A stretch of DNA of 7,727 nt from Rhizorhabdus sp. (GTDB taxonomy: Bacteria > Pseudomonadota > Alphaproteobacteria > Sphingomonadales > Sphingomonadaceae). This document shows positions 1 to 5,441 of the stretch, piece after piece (within the stretch, counting starts at the first letter, position 1; every line of letters begins with the position of its first letter). The DNA lies in assembly GCA_004297635.1 (NCBI GenBank), contig SCUQ01000143.1:1-7727 (forward strand). Reading direction: 5' to 3'. The notes below the pieces were generated by a model, which was not told where the DNA came from, ran no database searches, and worked only from the letters and a program-made list of their open reading frames with translations. Position numbers and translations under genes: made by a program.

Positions 1-1006
1 GGACATCGTCGCCCAGCGCCGCGCGCACCGCGATCTCCGAAAAGGCCAGCCGGGTCGAAAGATGGAAGCCCAGCGTCCGTTCGCCATCGCCCGTGCCCCG
101 GCCATCGCCGCTCTCATGGAGGACGAGCCCCGTGATCTGCGTGCCGAGCAGCTGATCGATCGACAGGCCGAAGACGGCCGGAATTTGCGGCGATATATAG
201 CTGATCAGCCCGCGCTCATCCGTTTCCCAGAACCAGCCGCGGCCGCTCTCTTCGAACTCGCTGAGCAGCACCGAGGCCTTGAGCGCCGCCGTCGCGTTCG
301 CCAGCCATCGGCGCGAGGCGACATAGCTACGCTCGGAGATTCCGCCGAGCGCGATGACGCCGATGCCCAGCAGCGGCAATAGCATAACCAGCGTCGCCCA
401 TTGGCCGAGCGCCACCGCAGCGGTGATCGACAAGGTCAGCCAAAGCGCCAGCGCCGCGGTCGGCACCGGCGCGAACACCAGAGTCGTGATCACCAGCAGT
501 GCCGAATAGGCGATCGCGGCGATCGGCCAGTGCACCGACGTCATATCGCTGGCGGCGCCCAGCATCCACACCGACCAGCCAATGCCCTGGATCAGGCCCA
601 GCAGCGCGATGATGCTGTGCATCTGCTCGGAACTGCCGTGCCCGGCCCGGCTGCGATAGGCGAGCAGCCTGACCAGCCCACCCATCGCCAGCATCCCCAG
701 CAACGGCCCGGCAATCAGCCAGAAGGCCGTGCTGCCTGGAGCCGGCGAGCGGATCAGCCAGAGGCCCGCCGCGACCGTGACATTGGCCAGCAGGAGCATC
801 GGCGCGGCATCGATCACCATGCGGACGCGGTTGGCGACCGACTGGCGATCATGGACATCCCCGCGCGGAAACAGCCCGCGCAGGAACCGCACGCCCTTGC
901 CATCCGTGTCGCCTTTGGCCTCGATCGCCAGGGCCGATCTACCACGCACCCGCCGCATCCGGCGAAACTCCTCGATACCGGACATCCGAATCGCCGCCGC
1001 CCCCAT
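1..1006 (-). CDS. Membrane-anchored PAS-domain sensor protein, N-terminal part (C-terminus beyond window edge)
   Basis: The minus-strand frame stays open from an ATG at 1006-1004 to the left edge, giving 335 residues without a stop; the gene continues outside. An in-frame TAA lies just upstream, so 1006 is the first possible ATG; a second ATG at 985 is an alternative start. After a charged cytoplasmic N-terminus (about residues 1-60) there are about six hydrophobic segments (roughly 63-86, 93-117, 129-150, 159-180, 183-201 and 205-223). A PAS-like domain follows from about 248, with the motif GWFWETDERG at 257-266 and then ISYISPQIPAVFG at 268-280, typical of PAS domains in sensor kinases and diguanylate cyclase/phosphodiesterases. 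The role is therefore probably signal sensing at the inner membrane. The output module (GGDEF/EAL or histidine kinase) is not visible; a GGDEF/EAL protein is my guess only. The gene lies 33 nt downstream of the phosphatase gene on the same strand. Confidence 0.8.
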   Translation of the reverse strand, partial: MGAAAIRMSGIEEFRRMRRVRGRSALAIEAKGDTDGKGVRFLRGLFPRGDVHDRQSVANRVRMVIDAAPMLLLANVTVAAGLWLIRSPAPGSTAFWLIAGPLLGMLAMGGLVRLLAYRSRAGHGSSEQMHSIIALLGLIQGIGWSVWMLGAASDMTSVHWPIAAIAYSALLVITTLVFAPVPTAALALWLTLSITAAVALGQWATLVMLLPLLGIGVIALGGISERSYVASRRWLANATAALKASVLLSEFEESGRGWFWETDERGLISYISPQIPAVFGLSIDQLLGTQITGLVLHESGDGRGTGDGERTLGFHLSTRLAFSEIAVRAALGDDV

Positions 1007-1025
1007 GACGGAACGGCATCCGGAT

Positions 1026-1038
1026 CCCCGATTCGGGG
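1026..1038. repeat. Short inverted repeat CCCCG-ATT-CGGGG between two minus-strand genes
   Basis: This is a perfect 5-bp stem with a 3-nt loop, starting 1 nt after the phosphatase stop codon on the minus strand and about 20 nt before the sensor ATG. There is no T-run on the minus-strand 3' side, so it is not a convincing intrinsic terminator. It could be a weak attenuating hairpin or simply chance in GC-rich DNA. Confidence 0.3.
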
Positions 1039-1039
1039 C

Positions 1040-1882
1040 TTAACCCAAGCTGCTTAATTTCGTTTGAACTTCCCCGTCGATCACGCTGGCGCGCAGCAAC
1101 CAGCGTCGATCGCCCTCGAGCCCCAGCGCCGTGAGGGTACCGCTGCGATAGGCGCCGGTGTCGATACCCATGCGGTTGGGCTGGATATCGGGTTCGGTGC
1201 TGATCGAATGACCATGGACGATGAACGCGCCGTGATCGCCGCGATGCTCCAGGAATTCGTGGCGAATCCAGCGCATGTCGGTCGGATCCTGCTCCTCCAG
1301 GGCCACGCCGGGCCGCACGCCGGCATGCACGAAGACATAGTCGCCGAAACGGATCGCGTCGGGCAGATTGTCGAGGAACAGGCGGTGCCGCTCCGGAATA
1401 TACTGGCGCAGCGTCTCGACCGGGGGGAGCTCGTCGCCCAGCGTGGCGACGGGCACGCCATAGCTGGCCAGCGTCTCGTAGCCGCCGAATTTCAGCCACA
1501 GATTCTGGCTGCGATCCTCCAGCGGGTCCATCGCCCGCATCATCGCTTCCTCATGATTGCCCATCAGCACATGGAAGGTAGCGAAGCCCGGCAGGCCGCT
1601 GATCGCATATTCGACCGTCTCCGCCGAATAGGGGCCGCGATCGACCAGGTCGCCGAGCAGGACGACATGATTGTCGGCCTGCGCCCGCGCGCCGATATCG
1701 TCGCGCACATGGGCCAGCAGCGGCAGCAGCAGATCGAGCCGGCCATGGACGTCGCCGACGGCATAGACACGCTGTCCGGACGGGATTTGCGGTCGGGGCG
1801 CGTCTCCGCGCCGCTGCGTCAGCGTGTTCATCCGCTGCCGCCAGCCCCGATCGGCTCCCTGATCTGCTCCCGGTTGGTTCAA
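1040..1882 (-). CDS. Metallophosphoesterase, PPP-type serine/threonine protein phosphatase family
   Basis: The 280-residue protein carries the full calcineurin-like metallophosphatase signature. GDVHG is at 43-47, GDLVDRG at 77-83 and GNHE at 109-112. VHAGVRP is at 185-191, HGHS at 223-226, and a DTGAYRSGTLTAL block at 241-253. These supply the Asp/His/Asn ligands for a dinuclear metal centre, so it should be an active cytoplasmic phosphatase hydrolysing phosphoprotein or other phosphoester substrates. The diadenosine tetraphosphatase ApaH is a relative, so the substrate is not certain. The start chosen is TTG at 1882-1880: GGAGA lies 7 nt upstream and a promoter-like pair sits just beyond it. 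An ATG at residue 18 (1831) is the alternative and keeps every catalytic motif. The gene is divergent from the methyltransferase at 2063 and followed by the membrane sensor, probably in one transcript. Confidence 0.9.
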   Translation of the reverse strand: MNQPGADQGADRGWRQRMNTLTQRRGDAPRPQIPSGQRVYAVGDVHGRLDLLLPLLAHVRDDIGARAQADNHVVLLGDLVDRGPYSAETVEYAISGLPGFATFHVLMGNHEEAMMRAMDPLEDRSQNLWLKFGGYETLASYGVPVATLGDELPPVETLRQYIPERHRLFLDNLPDAIRFGDYVFVHAGVRPGVALEEQDPTDMRWIRHEFLEHRGDHGAFIVHGHSISTEPDIQPNRMGIDTGAYRSGTLTALGLEGDRRWLLRASVIDGEVQTKLSSLG

Positions 1883-1903
1883 AATATCGTCTCCGAACGG
1901 ATA

Positions 1904-1932
1904 AATATGGCGCTCCCCTGCCGGATTGGCAA
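1904..1932 (-). promoter_or_regulatory. Putative sigma70-type promoter for the phosphatase-sensor pair
   Basis: Read on the minus strand, TTGCCA (1932-1927) is followed by a 17-nt spacer and CATATT (1909-1904). The expected transcription start near 1897 would leave a leader of about 15 nt containing GGAGA (1894-1890) before the TTG start codon. The optimal spacing makes it credible, but it rests on consensus matching only. Confidence 0.45.
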
Positions 1933-1973
1933 TGCGAGCCGCCGAAGCGCCATGGGCAAAGTTCGAGCAGCCG

Positions 1974-1989
1974 GGTGATTCATATCACC
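1974..1989. promoter_or_regulatory. CRP/FNR-family-type operator (GGTGAT-N4-ATCACC)
   Basis: This is a perfect inverted repeat with 6-bp arms and a 4-nt centre (TCAT). It contains GTGA-N6-TCAC, the core of sites bound by CRP-family regulators, and also resembles the TTGAT-N4-ATCAA layout of FNR-type sites. Its centre (1981.5) is about 73 nt upstream of the start predicted for the plus-strand promoter and about 84 nt upstream of that for the minus-strand promoter. It is thus placed where an activator could control one or both divergent genes. The cognate regulator is not in the window. Confidence 0.5.
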
Positions 1990-2019
1990 GCACCGTGGGC
2001 GAAAGCGCCATCTAGAAGG

Positions 2020-2048
2020 TTGAAACCCGGCCCCTGTATCGTCATAGA
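2020..2048 (+). promoter_or_regulatory. Putative sigma70-type promoter for the first methyltransferase gene
   Basis: TTGAAA (2020-2025) and CATAGA (2043-2048) are separated by exactly 17 nt. Transcription would start near 2055, leaving a very short leader of about 8 nt before the ATG at 2063. There is no clear Shine-Dalgarno sequence there, so translation would be near-leaderless, or the real start codon lies further downstream. The call rests on consensus matching only. Confidence 0.4.
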
Positions 2049-2062
2049 GCAGCCGATCTACC

Positions 2063-3481
2063 ATGACGTTAAACGCACCCATCCCGTCCCGCACATCGCC
2101 ATCCCCGGAAAGGTCGCTGCTCCGCTCGGTCGTGGCCCGTGCCTGGCGCTGGTGGCATGACCGGCGCACAGGCGGCCGCCGTGACGAAGTGCCGCTGGCG
2201 CTCCGTCCCTTTTCCTTCTGGCCTGGCCAGACCAGCGCGCTTTCGGGCGAAGGCGGCAGCGAGCCCAGTCTGGTGCCCGGCTATGCCTTCCACACCGACT
2301 ATGTTCCGTCGACCGGCGGCCGGCTGAGCTACCGCATCCGCCTGACCGGACTGAACGGCACCACCGGCCAGTTGATGATCAATATCAACGGCATCACCGA
2401 ATATGGCGAGTCGGTCTCTCCCAAGGTGATCGCACTGCCGATCGACAAGCTCGTGGCCGACGGCGGCGACGTCGAAGTGTCCAAGCTGGGCGCGCCGGGC
2501 CACAGCTACGCGATCATGGGCACGCTGACCGAAGATTCGGATGCCCGCGCCGAACGGATCGAGATCAGCCTGACCGGCGGCGACAGCAGCGATGCGCTGC
2601 GCGCGCGCTATGACGCGGCCCGCCGCGAATTTCTGTCGGCACCCGGAAAGGGGCCGCTGAAGAAGCTGATCGTTCAGCGCCGCGCCACGCTGGCCCAGCC
2701 GATCTCGCAGATGTGCACCGCGGCGCAGCTCGCCGAGCCGGTCTATGCCGAATGGTGCCATCGCATGGCCAATGTTCCCACCCGCCATCGCAAGCAGTGG
2801 GAGTTCGTCTTCATCCTGCGCGCGCTGGAATATTATGGCGCGCTGGCGCCCGGCAAGCGCGGACTGGGCTTCGGCGTCGGGATCGAGCCGCTGTCATCGA
2901 TCTTCGCGGCCAATGGCTGCGAGGTGGTCGCCACCGACCTGGCGGCCGATGATGATCGTGCCCAGGTGTGGAACAACACCGACCAGCTCGGTTCCAACCT
3001 GCGGCAGATTCACAATCCGCATCTCTGCGACGAGGCCACCTTCTTCGAGCGGGTCCGCTATCGCGCGGTCGACATGAATGCGATCCCCGCCGACCTGGTC
3101 GATTTCGACTTCACCTGGTCGTCCTGCGCCTATGAGCATCTCGGATCGATCGAAGCCGGGCTCGCCTTCTTCGAGAATTCCGTCAGATGCCTCAAACCCG
3201 GCGGCATCGCTGTCCACACCACCGAACTCAACCTCAGCTCGAACGGCACGACCCTGGACAAGGGCGGAACCGTGATCTTCCGGCGCCGCGATTTCGAAGC
3301 GCTGGCCGAACGGCTGATCGCGGATGGCCATGAGGTCATGCCGATCACGTTCGACAGTGGCGACAGCGACCTCGACCGCTTCATCGATCTTCCCCCTTAT
3401 TCGAGCGATCCGCATCTCAAGCTGCAGCTGCTCCGCTGGGTCTCGACGTCCTTCGGTATGATCGTACGAAAAAAGGCCTGA
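2063..3481 (+). CDS. Two-domain protein: conserved N-terminal domain plus class I SAM-dependent methyltransferase
   Basis: The 472-residue protein has a basic, aromatic N-terminal helix (about 17-40, SLLRSVVARAWRWWHDRR). A probably beta-rich domain follows (about 45-172), with the block PSLVPGYAFHTDY at 68-80 and QLMININGI at 103-111. A helical linker leads into a methyltransferase domain (about 245-472). SAM motif I reads GLGFGVGIEP at 267-276, ending with the acidic D292 after strand 2. A VDMNAIPADL segment (336-345), an FTWSSCAYEHL strand (350-360) and CLKPGG (376-381) match later motifs of the Rossmann-fold methyltransferases seen in polysaccharide loci. The substrate is unknown; a sugar or glycolipid is inferred from the KDO genes downstream. 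ATG 2063 lacks a good ribosome-binding site, so a downstream GTG such as residue 43 is possible. It is a paralog of the gene at 6512-7708: residues 47-81 align without gaps to 12-46 of that protein, with 20 of 35 identical. Confidence 0.8.
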   Translation: MTLNAPIPSRTSPSPERSLLRSVVARAWRWWHDRRTGGRRDEVPLALRPFSFWPGQTSALSGEGGSEPSLVPGYAFHTDYVPSTGGRLSYRIRLTGLNGTTGQLMININGITEYGESVSPKVIALPIDKLVADGGDVEVSKLGAPGHSYAIMGTLTEDSDARAERIEISLTGGDSSDALRARYDAARREFLSAPGKGPLKKLIVQRRATLAQPISQMCTAAQLAEPVYAEWCHRMANVPTRHRKQWEFVFILRALEYYGALAPGKRGLGFGVGIEPLSSIFAANGCEVVATDLAADDDRAQVWNNTDQLGSNLRQIHNPHLCDEATFFERVRYRAVDMNAIPADLVDFDFTWSSCAYEHLGSIEAGLAFFENSVRCLKPGGIAVHTTELNLSSNGTTLDKGGTVIFRRRDFEALAERLIADGHEVMPITFDSGDSDLDRFIDLPPYSSDPHLKLQLLRWVSTSFGMIVRKKA

Positions 3482-3537
3482 AACCTTAAAGGCATTGCGG
3501 CCGTAGCTCCGTCAAAGGAACAGAAGCCGCGACCAAT

Positions 3538-3587
3538 TGTTGCATCGCCACAATTTGGCTATTGCAACATATGCAAGCCTGTATATT
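3538..3587 (+). promoter_or_regulatory. AT-rich promoter/operator-like patch upstream of the KDO operon
   Basis: The 139-nt gap between the first methyltransferase and the isomerase contains a local AT-rich stretch. A TATATT (3582-3587) could be a -10 element about 34 nt before the GTG start. The best -35 matches upstream (TTGCAA at 3562-3567, TTGGCT at 3555-3560) have poor spacing (14 and 21 nt). Two overlapping inverted repeats are present: TGTTGCA (3538-3544) with TGCAACA (3563-3569), and TTGCA (3562-3566) with TGCAA (3572-3576). A regulated internal promoter is plausible but unproven. Confidence 0.4.
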
Positions 3588-3620
3588 TTCCACCCACGCG
3601 GCGGGGCCAGGGAGACGAGC

Positions 3621-4613
3621 GTGATAACACACGACATCCGGTCCAATGCGACCACACAGGTACTGCTTGAACGCGGCCGCGAAGTCATCAGGGCCGAGAT
3701 CGACGCCCTCATCCAGCTTGAAGCCTTTCTCGACGAGAATTTCTCGGCGGCGATCCATATGCTGGACGCGACACGAGGCCGTATCGTCGTTACCGGCATG
3801 GGCAAGTCGGGTCATATGGCCCGCAAGATCGCCGCGACCTTCGCCGCGACCGGCTCGCCCGCCATCTTCATCCATCCGGCCGAAGCCGCCCATGGCGATC
3901 TCGGCATGGTGCAGGAAGGCGATACGCTGATCGTTCTGTCCAATTCTGGCTCGACCCCGGAATTGACCCCGTTGATGCAGCATTGCCGCAGCCTCCGTAT
4001 CCGGATCATCGGCGTGGCATCGCGGCTGGATTCGCCGGTCATGCAGGCCGCCGACATCAAGCTGCTGATTCCGCAGGTGCGTGAAGCCTGCCCCAGCAAT
4101 ATCGCGCCGACCAGTTCGACCGCGATCATGCTGGCGCTGGGCGATGCGCTGGCGATGGCGCTGATGGATCTGCGCTGCGTGGAGCGGGACAGCCTGAAGC
4201 AGCTGCATCCGGGCGGCGCGATCGGGCTGCGGCTGATGGCGGTAAGCGAAATGATGCACAGCGGCATGAGCATGCCGCTTGTCCGTCCCGAAACGCCCAT
4301 GCGCGACGTGATCATGACGATGACGTCGATGGGCTTCGGCGCAGCCGGTGTCGTCGCCGAGGATGGCAGGCTCGTCGGGGTCATCACCGACGGCGATCTT
4401 CGCCGCCATGTCGGCGATCTCGGCGATGGCCATGCCGCCGACGTCATGACGCGGAACCCGAAGACGGTGCCGATCGACATGCTCGCCGAAGATGCCCTGA
4501 TGATCATGAACGACTGCAAGATCACGACCGTCTTCGTGATGGAGGATCAGCGCCCCGATTTCCCGGCCGGCATCGTCCATATCCATGATTTCGTGCGCTA
4601 CGGCCTGAGCTGA
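3621..4613 (+). CDS. kpsF: KpsF/GutQ-family D-arabinose-5-phosphate isomerase
   Basis: It interconverts D-ribulose 5-phosphate and D-arabinose 5-phosphate, the committed precursor of KDO, in the cytoplasm. The GTG start at 3621 has GGAGA 5 nt upstream and gives 330 residues, against 328 for E. coli KdsD; the frame is open further upstream to a TTG at 3537, but that extension is unlikely. A SIS domain covers about 40-180: TGMGKSGHMARK at 58-69, AEAAHGDLGM at 87-96, SNSGSTPEL at 107-115 and HPGGAIG at 196-202. The residues corresponding to E. coli KdsD K59, H88, E111, E152 and H193 are all present at +3 (K62, H91, E114, E155, H196), so it should be active. Two CBS domains follow (about 209-265 and 274-328), with VGVITDGDLRRH at 252-263, matching full-length KdsD/KpsF. 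KdsD (LPS) and KpsF (capsule) cannot be told apart by sequence; the symbol reflects the polysaccharide-like context. The KDO-8-phosphate synthase and phosphatase genes are not in the window. Confidence 0.95.
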   Translation: MITHDIRSNATTQVLLERGREVIRAEIDALIQLEAFLDENFSAAIHMLDATRGRIVVTGMGKSGHMARKIAATFAATGSPAIFIHPAEAAHGDLGMVQEGDTLIVLSNSGSTPELTPLMQHCRSLRIRIIGVASRLDSPVMQAADIKLLIPQVREACPSNIAPTSSTAIMLALGDALAMALMDLRCVERDSLKQLHPGGAIGLRLMAVSEMMHSGMSMPLVRPETPMRDVIMTMTSMGFGAAGVVAEDGRLVGVITDGDLRRHVGDLGDGHAADVMTRNPKTVPIDMLAEDALMIMNDCKITTVFVMEDQRPDFPAGIVHIHDFVRYGLS

Positions 4614-4629
4614 GGCGATCGTCACTGCC

Positions 4630-5433
4630 ATGGCCGACGTCGCGGTCATCATTCCCGCGCGTTACCAGTCGTCGCGCTACCCGGCCAAACCGCTTGCCCC
4701 GCTTGTCGGTGCCACAGGCATCGCCAAACCGCTGATCCAGCGAAGCTGGGAATGTGCGACCGCGATCGTCGATCCCGCCTCGATCTGGGTCGCCACCGAC
4801 GACGACCGCATCGCCGATGTGGTGCGCGGCTTTGGCGGTCAGGTGGTAATGACCGCCGAGAGCTGCGCCAACGGCACCGAGCGCTGTGCCGACGCCATCG
4901 CGCGGCTCGGCATCGATCCGGCGGTCGTCGTCAATCTGCAGGGCGACGCGCCGCTGACCCCCGTGCATGTCGTCACCGCGTTGATCGACGCGCTCGGCTC
5001 AGCTTCTGACATCGCCATGACAACGCCGGCGATCCGGTGCGCCCAAAGCACTTACGCCCACCTTGTCGGCGATCAGGCCCAGGGCCGGGTCGGCGGCACG
5101 ACCGTCGTCTTCGGCGGCGACAATCGGGCGCTCTATTTCTCCAAGCGGGTGATCCCGCACCTCCCGCCCGAACAGGCCGCACTGCCCTTTCCGCCGGTGC
5201 ATCTCCATCTCGGCGTCTATGCCTATCGGCCCGATGCGTTGCGCCGCTATGTCGCGCTGGGGCCGAGCGAACTGGAAGCGCTGGAAGGGCTTGAGCAGCT
5301 TCGCTTCCTCGCCGGAGGGGTCGCGGTCGGGGTTGTACCGTTTGATCCGATCGGCTGGGACGCGATCGAGCTCAACAATCCGAGCGACGTGGCGCCGATC
5401 GAAGCCATCCTCAAAACCCGCGGCATCGAATAA
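4630..5433 (+). CDS. kdsB: CMP-KDO synthetase (3-deoxy-manno-octulosonate cytidylyltransferase), divergent subgroup
   Basis: It is expected to couple CTP with a 3-deoxy-octulosonic acid, giving the CMP-sugar donor and pyrophosphate. The 267-residue protein (E. coli KdsB is 248) has the nucleotidyltransferase motif IPARYQSSRYPAKPL at 8-22. It also has VATDDDRI at 54-61, SCANGTERCADA at 78-89, NLQGDAPL at 102-109, ALYFSKRVIP at 167-176, HLGVYAYR at 193-200 and GLEQLRFL at 220-227. D106 matches the conserved metal-binding Asp of the QGDEP motif. Departures from classical KdsB are G to A in the first motif (A19), QGDEP to QGDAP (A107), and the C-terminal VDTPED motif replaced by LNNPSD (248-253). 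These hint at a distinct subgroup or a modified sugar substrate. The ATG lies 16 nt after the isomerase stop, pointing to one operon; its ribosome-binding site is weak, so translation may be coupled. Confidence 0.9.
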   Translation: MADVAVIIPARYQSSRYPAKPLAPLVGATGIAKPLIQRSWECATAIVDPASIWVATDDDRIADVVRGFGGQVVMTAESCANGTERCADAIARLGIDPAVVVNLQGDAPLTPVHVVTALIDALGSASDIAMTTPAIRCAQSTYAHLVGDQAQGRVGGTTVVFGGDNRALYFSKRVIPHLPPEQAALPFPPVHLHLGVYAYRPDALRRYVALGPSELEALEGLEQLRFLAGGVAVGVVPFDPIGWDAIELNNPSDVAPIEAILKTRGIE

Positions 5434-5441
5434 GACAGCGC

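Noticed and set aside
1026..1038. Intrinsic terminator after the phosphatase gene
   Set aside because: The hairpin has only a 5-bp stem, no following T-run, and the next gene starts about 20 nt later on the same strand.
401..1057. 218-codon plus-strand open frame opposite the sensor gene
   Set aside because: The product is rich in Arg, Gln and His with no domain signal, while the minus strand encodes clear membrane helices and a PAS motif.
1064..1978. 304-codon plus-strand open frame opposite the phosphatase gene
   Set aside because: It is antisense to a gene with complete catalytic motifs, its product has no recognisable motifs, and long antisense frames are expected in GC-rich DNA.
1975..2160. 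61-codon plus-strand frame starting in the intergenic region
   Set aside because: It overlaps the methyltransferase start in another frame, lacks a ribosome-binding site and has no recognisable product.
1879..2169. 96-codon minus-strand frame spanning the divergent intergenic region
   Set aside because: It overlaps both predicted promoters and the start of the methyltransferase gene, and its product has low-complexity basic composition without motifs.
3537..3620. N-terminal extension of the isomerase from a TTG at 3537
   Set aside because: The GTG at 3621 has a good GGAGA site and gives the family's normal length and residue numbering; the extension would run through the promoter-like patch.
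3486..4652. 388-codon minus-strand open frame opposite the isomerase
   Set aside because: His/Asp/Arg-rich mirror of a well-conserved SIS-CBS coding region; no independent evidence.
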